Assembly: GCA_017619905.1 (NCBI GenBank) | Contig: JAFZRK010000115.1 | Location: 1-12,246, forward strand | DNA from: Bacillota bacterium | Lineage (GTDB): Bacteria > Bacillota > Clostridia > Peptostreptococcales > Anaerovoracaceae | Direction: 5' to 3' | Length of the DNA stretch: 12,246 nt | Shown: one piece after another, positions 1 to 7,897 of the stretch | Layout: the number at the start of each line of letters is the position of its first letter | Position numbering within the stretch: the first letter of the stretch is position 1 | Notes under the pieces: model-generated | Database searches by the model: none | What the model saw: only the letters and a program-made list of their open reading frames with translations | Told to the model about the DNA's origin: nothing | Translations under genes and position numbers: made by a program

Positions 1-2224
1 CCTTTGCCAGCTTCTTTACGCCGAACAGATCGAAGACTATCGTCAGCACGGTCCCGTTGACCGTTATTACAGTGCCGTCGCCGAACTTGGGGTGGTTGAC
101 TCTGTCTCCGGGCGCCACTACCTCGTTGGCCAGCGTAGCCGCCTTCTTAAGCTGCTCGCTGCCCTGCTTTACTGCGTATATCTGCTTGATCGGCGACAGG
201 TACTCCCCGTGCGAGTAGCTGTCCTCCGCGGAGGACCTGTACTTGTCGTAGGACATACCCAGCCCCTTCCTGTCGTAGAGCGGCGTGCCGCCCAGGAACT
301 TACGGTCTATCTCCTTAAGGAACATGCTCTCGGAGGTGTAGTCCGTCTTTCCGTAGAGCATGCGGGTCTCCGCGCTGGTAAGGAACAGGCGCTCCTTAGC
401 GCGCGTCATTCCTACGTAGCAGAGGCGCCTCTCCTCCTCCGGGTCCCCGCTCTTTTCCAGCGAGCGGTAGCTCGGAAAGAGCCCCGTCTCCATGCCCGGC
501 ATGAACACCACCGGGAACTCCAGGCCCTTGGCGGAGTGGAGCGTCATAAGCACCACGGCATCCTGATCCGGATCGTGGCTGTCTATGTCTGAGACGAGGG
601 TCATGCCCTCCATGAAGTTCTCCAGCGTGAGCGTCTCGCCCAGCTTCTCCGCGTCCGCCTGCTTTTCCGCGATGACGGACTTGAATTCCAGCAGGTTCTC
701 TATGCGGCCTTCCGCCTCTATCGACACCTGATCCTCCAGCGAGGAAAGGTATTCCGAGCGCACCAGCAACGTGTCGTAGATATCCGCCACGGGCATGCTG
801 TCCTTCTGCGCGTTTAGCGAAAGGATCAGTTCCGAGAACTTCTTCAGTTCCCCGGCGGCTTTTGCGCCAAGTTCGTCCTGGACCGCGCTGCTGCCTACGG
901 CCTCCAGAAGCGTCCAGCCGTTGACCGAGGCAAAGCGCTCTATGAGCTCCATGGTCTTTCCGCCTATGCCGCGCTTGGGCTCGTTGATGACGCGCCTAAG
1001 ACTTACGTCGTCCCGCGGATCCTGCACCAGCCGCATGTAGCAGAGCATGTCCTTTATCTCCTTGCGGTCGTAGAAGCGCATGCCGGAGAGCACCTGGTAG
1101 GGCACTCCCTTGGCCGCGAACTGCTCCTCGAAACGCCTGCTCTGCACGTTGGTGCGGTAGAGCACCGCAAAGTCCGAATACTTAAGATCCGGGTCCTTGC
1201 GCATGAGTTCCTTTATCTTGGCGGCGGTCCAGCGGGCTTCCTCGTGGTCGTCGTCCGCGCGGTAGTACTGCACCTTGTCGCCGTCGTCCGCGCTTGTCCA
1301 GAGCTTCTTGTCCTTCCTGGCGCGGTTCCTGCTTATTACGCTGTGTGCCGCGGAAAGTATGTTGCCCTTGGACCTGTAGTTCTGCTCCAGCTTTATGACC
1401 TTGGCGCCCGGGAAATCCTTCTCGAACTCCAGAATGTTGCGTATGTCCGCGCCTCGCCACTCGTAGATGCACTGGTCGTCGTCGCCTACCACGCAGACGT
1501 TGCCGCTCTCCTTGCCCAGCAGATGGATGAACTTGTACTGCAGCATGTTGGTGTCCTGGTACTCGTCCACCATTATGTATCTGAACCTGCGGCGGTACTC
1601 CTCCAGCACCTCCGGGAACCGCTCGAACAGCTTTACGGCGTTGAGGATGAGGTCGTCGAAGTCCATGGCGTTGCACTGCTTCAGCGTCCTCTCGTACTGC
1701 TCGTAGATCTCAGCGATCACCTTGGATACAGGGTTGAACTGAGACGCCTCCGCGGCGTAGTCCTCCGGGCTCTTCTCCTTTTCCTTGCAGTCGGAGATGA
1801 CCGCGAGGACGTATGCCGGAGCGAAGCGCTTCTCGTCCAGCTGCATGTCCTTTATTATCTTCTTAACGACGGACTTCTGGTCCACGGGGTCGTAGACCGC
1901 GAAGCTCTTTCCGTATCCGAGCTTGTCCCCTTCGTACCTGAGTATCCGCAGGCACGCAGAATGGAAGGTCTGGATCCACATGCCGGGCTTGGGCCCGACA
2001 AGGTTCTCCACCCTTTCTCTCATCTCTCCGGCGGCCTTGTTGGTGAAGGTCACAGCTAAAATAGACCATGGGCTTATTCCGCAGTCCCTTATCATGTAGG
2101 CGATGCGGTGAGTCATGGTGTTGGTCTTGCCGGATCCGGCTCCTGCCAGTATAAGAAGAGGCCCCTCGATATGCGTGGCGGCCTCGTACTGCTGAGGATT
2201 CAGTTTCTCTAAATAGTCCTGCAT
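1..2224 (-). CDS. pcrA: ATP-dependent DNA helicase PcrA/UvrD (3' end cut by window edge)
   Basis: This is a superfamily 1A 3'-5' DNA helicase of the PcrA/UvrD/Rep group, a cytoplasmic motor used in nucleotide excision repair, in removing RecA and in replication restart. The 741 complete codons in the window show the Q motif LNPQQYEA (residues 8-15), Walker A AGAGSGKT (27-34), TFTNKAA (59-65), Walker B VDEYQDTN (219-226), GDDDQCIYEWRGA, a TLHSAKGLEFPVVF motif V and CYVGMTRAKE motif VI. The C-terminal Tudor-like segment (GDRVNHPKFGDGTV) is also present, so only a few residues should be missing. The ATG at 2224 is preceded by AGGAAAG at good spacing. It lies 32 bp after the helix-turn-helix gene on the same strand, with no terminator between, so read-through is likely; a private promoter is also possible at 2259-2287. 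PcrA fits better than Rep or UvrD because of the Bacillota context and C-terminal tail. Confidence 0.96.
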   Translation of the reverse strand, partial: MQDYLEKLNPQQYEAATHIEGPLLILAGAGSGKTNTMTHRIAYMIRDCGISPWSILAVTFTNKAAGEMRERVENLVGPKPGMWIQTFHSACLRILRYEGDKLGYGKSFAVYDPVDQKSVVKKIIKDMQLDEKRFAPAYVLAVISDCKEKEKSPEDYAAEASQFNPVSKVIAEIYEQYERTLKQCNAMDFDDLILNAVKLFERFPEVLEEYRRRFRYIMVDEYQDTNMLQYKFIHLLGKESGNVCVVGDDDQCIYEWRGADIRNILEFEKDFPGAKVIKLEQNYRSKGNILSAAHSVISRNRARKDKKLWTSADDGDKVQYYRADDDHEEARWTAAKIKELMRKDPDLKYSDFAVLYRTNVQSRRFEEQFAAKGVPYQVLSGMRFYDRKEIKDMLCYMRLVQDPRDDVSLRRVINEPKRGIGGKTMELIERFASVNGWTLLEAVGSSAVQDELGAKAAGELKKFSELILSLNAQKDSMPVADIYDTLLVRSEYLSSLEDQVSIEAEGRIENLLEFKSVIAEKQADAEKLGETLTLENFMEGMTLVSDIDSHDPDQDAVVLMTLHSAKGLEFPVVFMPGMETGLFPSYRSLEKSGDPEEERRLCYVGMTRAKERLFLTSAETRMLYGKTDYTSESMFLKEIDRKFLGGTPLYDRKGLGMSYDKYRSSAEDSYSHGEYLSPIKQIYAVKQGSEQLKKAATLANEVVAPGDRVNHPKFGDGTVITVNGTVLTIVFDLFGVKKLAK

Positions 2225-2256
2225 TTTTCAGCTTTCCTGCCTTTATTTCTGCAGTT

Positions 2257-2781
2257 CTATTCTACCACATCCGGGGGCGGATTTCCACTGCTATCGCCCG
2301 GCTGAGGCACAGTAGGTCTGTACTCGTTGAGCAGGCAGATGTAGTCCAGTTCCCCTATTATCGACGCGTATTCGAGAATGAATCTCGTCTTCCATTTTTT
2401 CCAGGTATTGGGATGAGCGTGGGAGAACATCTTGTCCGACCACGAACACCCCTTGCCTCCCTGTATGCCCTTGTGACCGTGATAGATAGTGTGGTACAGG
2501 ACCCCGCTCCGGTATTCCGCGGGAATCTTCTGCAGCGCCCTGTCCACTTCCGCTATCCGTCTGTTAAGATCCGCTATCCTGAGGGCCTTGTCCTCTGTCG
2601 GTCTTGAGCCGTAGCGTTTTGCAGGGACCTCCCTTACGAAACCTGCGTCGGGGGCAATGTCTGTCATGTACCTCCTGAGCAGTTCCTTGTTAAGAGGATA
2701 CTCCGAGATCTTAAGCACGAGCATCTTGTAAACTGCGGGGCTTCCGAATATGTTTCCGCAGTTCTTACCGGGGGCCTTCAT
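2257..2781 (-). CDS. Predicted helix-turn-helix protein, RinA-like / sigma region 4-like (tentative)
   Basis: This protein of up to 174 residues is not confidently recognised. Its central part, IADLNRRIAEVDRALQKIP followed by AEYRSGVLYHTIYHG, and its C-terminal part, HPNTWKKWKTRFILEYA, resemble phage RinA/ArpU-type activators and sigma-70 region 4-like proteins: an amphipathic helix, then 'P-x-E-Y-R', then an aromatic recognition-helix-like segment with a TW..WK core. It is basic and has no membrane segment or signal peptide. The last residues are low complexity and proline rich (PQPGDSSGNPPPD). The ATG at 2781 overlaps the end of the upstream YdbC-like gene by 17 bp, which suggests translational coupling, but its Shine-Dalgarno is weak. 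A second ATG at 2724 (MLVLKIS) is an alternative start. The role is inferred as DNA binding or transcription control; a structural or replication accessory role is not excluded. Confidence 0.62.
   Translation of the reverse strand: MKAPGKNCGNIFGSPAVYKMLVLKISEYPLNKELLRRYMTDIAPDAGFVREVPAKRYGSRPTEDKALRIADLNRRIAEVDRALQKIPAEYRSGVLYHTIYHGHKGIQGGKGCSWSDKMFSHAHPNTWKKWKTRFILEYASIIGELDYICLLNEYRPTVPQPGDSSGNPPPDVVE
2259..2287 (-). promoter_or_regulatory. Candidate extended -10 promoter for pcrA
   Basis: On the minus strand, TGGAAA (2282-2287, 4 of 6 to the -35 consensus) is followed after 17 bases by TAGAAT (2259-2264, 5 of 6), with a TG one base before the -10. The -10 overlaps the stop codon of the helix-turn-helix gene. 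Transcription would start near 2252 and give a leader of about 28 bases containing the pcrA ribosome binding site. This is a sequence match only. Confidence 0.45.
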
Positions 2782-3085
2782 CGGGAGATGCGGCTACGGC
2801 TGCGTTCCTTTGGCTGACCCACTCGCAGATCTTACTCATTTCGTAATCAGTAAGAGTGATTCCCCGGGAGCTCTTTTTGTGGTCCGGCGTCCAGTCCCTT
2901 ATGTCGAACTTCGCCGGACGATCGCACCAGGAGATGTAGTTCAGTTCCCTGGCCCAGCCCGACGCGCTGGCTCTCAGTACTCCCAGATGCTCCAGAATCG
3001 TGAAGCTGACGGCCTCGGTGCTGTCCGGGGCCGAGCAGTTTGAAGAACGTGCGGGGACACCTGTTCCGACCTGTGCTTCTGACAT
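2765..3085 (-). CDS. ydbC: YdbC/DUF2128 family protein, PC4-like single-stranded DNA binding
   Basis: This 106-residue protein carries a PC4-like fold at residues 26-90. The recognisable pattern is an EHLGVL strand, then SGWARELNYISW, then KFDIRDW and GITLT, which matches the YdbC/DUF2128 family; Lactococcus YdbC is known to bind single-stranded DNA as a dimer. The family is usually about 70-75 residues, so the first 25 residues (Ser/Ala/Pro-rich) and the last 15 are extensions. The ATG at 3085 was chosen because GGAGG lies a few bases upstream and because a strong promoter at 3127-3155 would start transcription near 3120; the longer open frame beginning at 3136 would start inside the promoter. 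The gene overlaps the next gene by 17 bp and is probably the first of an operon that reaches pcrA. It may coat single strands or influence transcription; the partner is not known. Confidence 0.88.
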   Translation of the reverse strand: MSEAQVGTGVPARSSNCSAPDSTEAVSFTILEHLGVLRASASGWARELNYISWCDRPAKFDIRDWTPDHKKSSRGITLTDYEMSKICEWVSQRNAAVAASPDEGPR

Positions 3086-3126
3086 GATTTCCTCCGTTTC
3101 CTCCCCCGCGGATCGAAAGCAAAGGT

Positions 3127-3155
3127 ATCGTAGCATCTATGATTTTTAGTGTCAA
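3127..3155 (-). promoter_or_regulatory. Strong sigma-70/SigA-type promoter for the ydbC operon
   Basis: On the minus strand a perfect -35 TTGACA (3150-3155) is separated by 17 bases from TACGAT (3127-3132, 5 of 6 to TATAAT). The predicted start is near 3120, leaving a leader of about 35 bases with GGAGG before the ATG at 3085. It lies only about 30 bp after the addA stop, and no addA terminator is visible between them. Confidence 0.8.
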
Positions 3156-3182
3156 TGAATCAGGACAATGTGTGTACCGTTT

Positions 3183-6100
3183 TTACCTATTAAGGCAGTC
3201 TCCGGTGCTGAAAAGGTACAGATACGCCTCCTTTACCGAAACGCCGCCTATGCTCTCCAGCGCCTCCCTGTAGAGGTCCAGCTGCTTTGAGTAGCGCTCC
3301 GCAAGCTCCTCTTTTGCGGCTTCCGGGTCGTCCGGGTCCACGTAGCTGCTCTTGTAGTCTATAAGTACGTAAGCGTCGCCTTCGCGGAAATAGCAGTCTA
3401 TGACGCCCTGGACCACGACGTCCCTGCCGTCCAGCTGCGTGCGCAGGATGAACGGAGACTCTTTATGTATCTCGTCCGAGGCCATGGCCCTTCTGCCGAG
3501 CTCCGACGCGAAGAACGCCGCCACGCGTTCCGCGTCCACGGCCGCGGCCTCCTCTTCGCGAAGTATGTTCTTTTCTTTTAGTCCGGCGATGAAAGCGGAT
3601 ATCTCCTCCGCGTTCTTGCCTTCCGGTGCGAACGGTATATGCTCCATCACCTTGTGGTAGGCGTTGCCCCTGGTGATGGCGTCCGCAGCGCTCCGCAGGG
3701 CGCCCGCGGATCTCCTTGCGGTCCGGCCCGTCTGCGCGGACGCCTGAGAGGATATCTCCGATACGCTGTATTTTCTCTTGAGCAGTTCTGCCGGATCCGG
3801 CTCGTAGCGAAAACTCAGCCGCTCCCTTATCTCCGGCAGGGCCAGAGGCAGCGCGGTCTCGTCCACTTCAAATCCGCCGCGTATTCCCCGGACCGTATCG
3901 GCCCGGCGCAGATTCTCCTCCGCCTTGATGAATGACTCTTTTTCGCGTATGGTCACCCTGCTCTTGGGAACGAGGTCGTATACCATGTTCAGGAAGGACT
4001 TGAACCGGTTGATTCTGCTGACCGCGGAGCGCGCGTACCTGACGGCGTCGTCCGCAGCGCCGCTCATGACTATGATGTCCTTGGCTCGGGTAAGCGCTAC
4101 ATAGAGCACCCGTATCTCTTCCGCCAGACCTTCGCGCTTTCTGCGTATGTCTATCAGTTTGCTGCACAGAGGTGTGGCAATGGTGCCGGTCTCCGGATCC
4201 TTAAGTTTGAGCGAGGCGCCCAGGTCCTTGTGGAGCTTGAGCGGGCTCCTGTCCTGTCCGCTGTCCAGATTCCCGCCCATGCAGCCCAGCAGCACGAAGG
4301 GGAATTCCAGACCCTTGCTCTTGTGGATGGTCATTATGCGGACCACATCGTCCGCGTCGGAAAGGACCGCCGCCTGTCCGGTGTTTACACTCTCTCTGGA
4401 AGCCAGCAGTTCCATGTAGGACACGAAACCGCCTATGCCTCCCGCGGATTCCTGCTCGAACGCCTCCGCGCGGTCTGCCATGGACCGCAGGTTGGCCATG
4501 CGCTGGCGGCCTCCGGGAAGAGCCATGGCGAACTGGGCGACTCCGCTCTCCGAGAGCATATCCCATATAAGATCGGCCAGCGGCAGAGCCGCGGCTTTCT
4601 TCCTCCATCCGTAAAGCTTGTCCAGGAACGCCGCCGCCTTCTTCTGCAGCGCTTCGTCCACAGCGCCCGCGGGCCTTGAAACGAAAGACTTTACGGCGTC
4701 GTAGTACGAACTCTTATCGCCCGCGTCCGAGCCCAGACGTATCTCCGCAAGCTCTGCCGCGGAAAAGCCGGTGCCGGAAAAATGCATGCATGCGATCAGC
4801 GGTACGTCCTGCGCGGGATCGTCCGTTATCTGCAGGAAACTCAGGAATATCTGGATCTCCGGCGTGTCGAAATAGCCCTCGCCGCCGGCCAGGAAAGCCG
4901 GTATGCCCGCCTCGGAGAACGCTTTGTAATAAGTGTCCGCGCGGCCGCCTTTCGCGGAGCGCAGGAGCACCGCCATGTCGGAATATCTGAGGGGCCTGAC
5001 CGAACCGCCGTCCGGAATCGGCAACTTGTGGTACTTCTTTATGACCTCCGCAGCGTTGGCGGCCTCCAGTTCCACGGCTTTAAGCGCCTCTATCTCCGTG
5101 CCCGCAGCGCTGCTGTCCTCCGCGAGTTTGCTGGATATCAGGTACAGTTCCGGTTCGTAGAGAGGCCCGTCGCCGGCCGCAGGTCCGCCGTAGAGCATAG
5201 CCCTGCTGTCGTAATCCATTCCGACGGTCCGCTCCGTCATGACTTCCGAAAAGACCTTGTTGACGAAGTCTATGACCGTGTTCCTACTGCGGAAGTTCAT
5301 GTTGAGGTCTATTACGGCCGAGTCCTTATCCGTTCCGGAGGTATAGTCCTTGTATTTCTGTATGAATATCCCGGGCTCGGCCAGACGGAACTTGTATATG
5401 CTCTGCTTTACGTCGCCGACCATGAATACGTTGTTCCCGCGGCTGATACGGCTCACGAGCTCTTCCTGGACGTAGTTGCTGTCCTGATACTCGTCAACGA
5501 AAATGTAATCGAACTGGTCCTGAAGCTCCTTGCGGACGTGCGGGTCTTCCAGAATGCGCAGCGCGTAGTGATCCGCGTCGGAAAAGTCCATGAGGCCGGC
5601 GTCGAGTTTCTTTTTGTCGTAGCGCGAGGCGAATTCCCTAGTCAGCCGGCAGAGGTCCTTAAGCTGCGCAAGCAGCAGTTCGTTCTCCTGCTGAAGGGTC
5701 GGCGATGCCGCATCGCTGAGCAGCGAAGCGGCGATCTGAAGGAGCTTTTTTCCTTCACCGCGGTATTTCTTTACTTCCTCGGAGACCAGATCGTACCCGG
5801 GCTTCTCGGCCTTTCTCGGCGAGAGCCGCGCCAGCTGCGCCGACGCAGTTTCGTTAAGGATGGGAACTGCTCCGTCCGCATCCCCGCGCTTCAGCATCTC
5901 AAGTATGCCGCTCACTCTGCCGCTGAGGTCTTCCACGACCGCCGCAAGCCGGGGCATGGGGTCCGCCCCGTCCGCGGGGGGCTTTCTGAGCAGTCCGGAA
6001 GCGCGCCCGAACATGTCCAGAGCGTCGCGGAGCTTGTCCCGCGCGTCCGCTGCCGCTTCCGCGCGGAGCTTGTCCGTATCCAGGAACTTTCCGGCCTCCA

Positions 6101-6632
6101 CGCGGTCAAGCCACGCGAAGGGATCCGGCATGCTCTGGATGAAGGTATACAGTTCCAGGATCATCGCCTTCGCGGCGTCGTTGTTCTTAGGAGAACAGGT
6201 ATGGATGAGGAAGTCCCTGAAGGCCTCGTCGTCCGCCTCGAAAAGCTCTTCGAACATGTCGTCCAGAGCTTCGTTCTTAAAGATGTTCTGCTTGTATTCG
6301 TCGCATATCCCAAGGCCGGGCGGAACGTTTATTACATGATAATACTGCCTGTAGATGTCCAGAGTCAGCGAGTTGAAAGTGCTTATGTGAGTCTTTGAGA
6401 AAAGCGGGTCGGGGACCAGTTTGAGTATGCGCTCGCGCATCTCGGCCGCCGCCGCGTGAGTGAACGTTATAATGAGCATGGACTCAAGGTCCGTGCCTTC
6501 TTTTACAAGATTCGCGACCCTTTCGGAGAGCACCGCCGTCTTGCCCGAGCCGGCAGCCGCGGATACCAGAAGGTTGCGGCCGCGTTCATCTATGGCCTGC
6601 TTCTGCTGCGCAGTCCACTTTCTTTCTCCCAT
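3183..6632 (-). CDS. addA: ATP-dependent helicase/nuclease subunit AddA
   Basis: AddA is the helicase-nuclease subunit of the AddAB complex, which resects double-strand breaks for RecA-mediated recombination, the Bacillota counterpart of RecBCD. The 1149-residue protein has Walker A AAAGSGKT (25-32), TFTHAAAAEMRERI (57-70), Walker B VDEYQDS (380-386), GDVKQSIYKFR (407-417), NFRSRN (447-452), TIHKSKGLEFPFVLLG and VLYVALTRAKD. It ends in a RecB-type nuclease domain with GVID (Asp1079), IDYKSS (Asp1092, Lys1094) and a downstream Gln (about 1117), so both motor and nuclease look intact. Length is slightly under the usual ~1200. The ATG at 6632 follows the upstream flavoprotein stop by 2 bp and has AAAGGA about 9 bases upstream; the frame stays open to 6860 but that part overlaps the flavoprotein and lacks any family match. 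No addB is present in the window, although addB usually lies just upstream of addA. Confidence 0.96.
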   Translation of the reverse strand: MGERKWTAQQKQAIDERGRNLLVSAAAGSGKTAVLSERVANLVKEGTDLESMLIITFTHAAAAEMRERILKLVPDPLFSKTHISTFNSLTLDIYRQYYHVINVPPGLGICDEYKQNIFKNEALDDMFEELFEADDEAFRDFLIHTCSPKNNDAAKAMILELYTFIQSMPDPFAWLDRVEAGKFLDTDKLRAEAAADARDKLRDALDMFGRASGLLRKPPADGADPMPRLAAVVEDLSGRVSGILEMLKRGDADGAVPILNETASAQLARLSPRKAEKPGYDLVSEEVKKYRGEGKKLLQIAASLLSDAASPTLQQENELLLAQLKDLCRLTREFASRYDKKKLDAGLMDFSDADHYALRILEDPHVRKELQDQFDYIFVDEYQDSNYVQEELVSRISRGNNVFMVGDVKQSIYKFRLAEPGIFIQKYKDYTSGTDKDSAVIDLNMNFRSRNTVIDFVNKVFSEVMTERTVGMDYDSRAMLYGGPAAGDGPLYEPELYLISSKLAEDSSAAGTEIEALKAVELEAANAAEVIKKYHKLPIPDGGSVRPLRYSDMAVLLRSAKGGRADTYYKAFSEAGIPAFLAGGEGYFDTPEIQIFLSFLQITDDPAQDVPLIACMHFSGTGFSAAELAEIRLGSDAGDKSSYYDAVKSFVSRPAGAVDEALQKKAAAFLDKLYGWRKKAAALPLADLIWDMLSESGVAQFAMALPGGRQRMANLRSMADRAEAFEQESAGGIGGFVSYMELLASRESVNTGQAAVLSDADDVVRIMTIHKSKGLEFPFVLLGCMGGNLDSGQDRSPLKLHKDLGASLKLKDPETGTIATPLCSKLIDIRRKREGLAEEIRVLYVALTRAKDIIVMSGAADDAVRYARSAVSRINRFKSFLNMVYDLVPKSRVTIREKESFIKAEENLRRADTVRGIRGGFEVDETALPLALPEIRERLSFRYEPDPAELLKRKYSVSEISSQASAQTGRTARRSAGALRSAADAITRGNAYHKVMEHIPFAPEGKNAEEISAFIAGLKEKNILREEEAAAVDAERVAAFFASELGRRAMASDEIHKESPFILRTQLDGRDVVVQGVIDCYFREGDAYVLIDYKSSYVDPDDPEAAKEELAERYSKQLDLYREALESIGGVSVKEAYLYLFSTGDCLNR

Positions 6633-6634
6633 GT

Positions 6635-7807
6635 TCAGCAGTCCTTTCCGGCGCAGTTTCCGGCTGCCAGACCCGAACGGAAGGCCCAGTTGAGGTTGTA
6701 GCCGCCGCACGGTCCGTCGTAGTCCAGAAGCTCGCCGGTGATGTAGAGCCCTTTGCAGAGCGCAGACTCGAAGCTGTCCGGGTCCACCTCGGAAAGCGGA
6801 ACTCCGCCGCAGGTGGCCTGGGCGTTCTTCCAGCCCCTGGTGCCGGTTATGATAAAGCAAAGGTCCTTGGCCCAGCGGCCCTTTCCGGGCTCTTCTATGT
6901 ATTCCGCGAGCTTTTCGGGGAGAAGGCCTTTAATGCCGGAGCCGAATCTGCGTTCTCTCTCGTCCAGCAGACGCTCCAGCTCTTCGTCGCTCAGTTCCGG
7001 GAAGAAATCCAGAGAAAGGGTGTAGACCGTGCCGGGCATCAGCCGCAGATATCTGCTGAGATCCATTACGGGTATGCCGGAGATGCCGTTCCTGGTGAAC
7101 TGCACCTCGCCCTGCTCAGAAACAGGGAATGCAGGCGGCTGGTAATCTGAACGCCCCTCCGGGCCTTTTGAGGCGTAGATGCTGCAGAATTCGCTGCCGC
7201 AGCCGATTCCGCTCTCCATGTTCAGCGACGCTCTTGCCTGCGCCCTCACCCCGTGGAGCGCTTCCAGATCCTCCGGGCATACCATGGCGTCGAGCGCGGG
7301 AATGGGCTTTTCCATGCTGTGCCCGAAGCTTTCCGCAAGTTTATAGCCGTCGCCGGTGCAGCCGTACTGGATGCCTGCCTTTCCGCCGCAGGCAAGTATG
7401 AGGGCGCGGGACACGAAAGTCCTTCCGTCCTCTGTTTTTACCGTAAAAACGTCTCCGTCCTTCTGCGCGGACACTGCTCTGGCATTGAGGATGAGATCGG
7501 CTCCCGAGCACGCTGCCGCAAGGGCTTCCGCCACTGTGGACGCCTCGAAGCTGCGCGGGTATATACGGCCCTCTTCCACGGCCGGTTCTATGCCTGCAAG
7601 ACGCCTTAATCGGTCGACGACTTCGGCGCTCTTGGGCGCGTCGACGTTGCTGTAGTTGCACCTTCCGTTGCCGGTGGCGCGTATCTTTCTGGCCGGCTCG
7701 TCGTTCCTTTCCAGGATCGCGACTCTGCGTCCCTGTTTCAGCGCCGCGGCTGCCGCCGCAAGACCCGACGCACCCGCGCCTATTATCAAAACATCGTATT
7801 CTGCCAT
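6635..7807 (-). CDS. BaiN/RdsA (HI0933) family FAD-dependent oxidoreductase
   Basis: This 390-residue flavoprotein belongs to the HI0933/BaiN family of NAD(P)/FAD-dependent oxidoreductases. Visible signatures are the N-terminal dinucleotide fold GAGASG (10-15) with ILERND at the end of the second strand, the family motif RATGNGRCNYSN, the ACGGKAG segment followed by GCTGDGY, and the C-terminal block with TCGGV, GLYITGELLD and CGGYNLNWAF closing the FAD site. It is cytoplasmic, with no signal peptide. Some relatives act in bile acid dehydroxylation, but most are uncharacterised, so no substrate is claimed. It is the first gene of an operon with addA: its TGA lies 2 bp before the addA ATG. The start at 7807 has GAGG/AGG-like bases 8-12 nt upstream. 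Why it is coupled to addA is unclear. Confidence 0.9.
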   Translation of the reverse strand: MAEYDVLIIGAGASGLAAAAAALKQGRRVAILERNDEPARKIRATGNGRCNYSNVDAPKSAEVVDRLRRLAGIEPAVEEGRIYPRSFEASTVAEALAAACSGADLILNARAVSAQKDGDVFTVKTEDGRTFVSRALILACGGKAGIQYGCTGDGYKLAESFGHSMEKPIPALDAMVCPEDLEALHGVRAQARASLNMESGIGCGSEFCSIYASKGPEGRSDYQPPAFPVSEQGEVQFTRNGISGIPVMDLSRYLRLMPGTVYTLSLDFFPELSDEELERLLDERERRFGSGIKGLLPEKLAEYIEEPGKGRWAKDLCFIITGTRGWKNAQATCGGVPLSEVDPDSFESALCKGLYITGELLDYDGPCGGYNLNWAFRSGLAAGNCAGKDC

Positions 7808-7818
7808 GTCAGACCTGT

Positions 7819-7838
7819 CCTCTGCGAACCTCTGCGAA
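7819..7838. repeat. 10-bp perfect tandem duplication in the flavoprotein leader
   Basis: CCTCTGCGAA occurs twice back to back. Read on the minus strand it gives two copies of TTCGCAGAGG between the promoter and the flavoprotein ATG, so the GAGG core of a ribosome-binding-like sequence is duplicated. The copy nearest the ATG is about 11 bases from it. Confidence 0.85.
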
Positions 7839-7857
7839 TCGTTTTTCTTAACACTTT

Positions 7858-7866
7858 ATTTTACCA
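7858..7866 (-). promoter_or_regulatory. Extended -10 promoter for the flavoprotein-addA operon
   Basis: On the minus strand TGGTAAAAT gives an extended -10: TG at 7865-7866, one spacer base, then TAAAAT at 7858-7863 (5 of 6). No good -35 is present, as is usual for extended -10 promoters. Transcription would start near 7851, about 43 bases before the ATG. It shares bases with the -35 of the opposite-strand mobA promoter. Confidence 0.55.
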
Positions 7867-7888
7867 TATCCGCAAAGGATGATATACT
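7860..7888 (+). promoter_or_regulatory. Promoter for the mobA-like operon, predicting a nearly leaderless transcript
   Basis: TTTACC (7860-7865, 4 of 6) is followed after 17 bases by TATACT (7883-7888, 5 of 6), with TG one base before the -10. The expected start is near 7895, only about 3 bases before the ATG at 7898. It overlaps the divergent flavoprotein promoter, so the two probably compete for polymerase. Confidence 0.65.
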
Positions 7889-7897
7889 TAAAAAGCT

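Noticed and set aside
1244..2059. A 271-codon open frame on the plus strand opposite pcrA
   Set aside because: It mirrors conserved PcrA motifs on the other strand, has no ribosome binding site of note and no recognisable domain.
2765..2781. Possible frameshift joining the YdbC-like and helix-turn-helix genes into one protein
   Set aside because: The overlap has a normal stop and a new ATG, the first protein has a complete PC4-like core, and no slippery sequence suited to programmed frameshifting was seen.
3086..3155. Longer starts for the YdbC-like gene at 3136, and another frame starting at 3155
   Set aside because: Both would begin inside or upstream of the -10 box of the strong promoter; the ATG at 3085 has GGAGG at the right distance.
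4782..6398. A 538-codon open frame on the plus strand opposite addA
   Set aside because: It lies wholly antisense to a well-conserved helicase-nuclease, its protein shows no family motif and is rich in Arg, Val and Leu, as expected when the complement of a GC-rich gene lacks stop codons.
6633..6860. A longer start for addA at 6860
   Set aside because: The added 76 residues overlap the flavoprotein gene, look like frame-shifted translation of it, and the ATG at 6632 has its own ribosome binding site directly before the Q-motif-like WTAQQ.
7866..7886. Imperfect inverted repeat ATCC-GCAAA-GGAT between the divergent promoters
   Set aside because: The stem is only four base pairs and falls in promoter spacer sequence, so it is within chance expectation.
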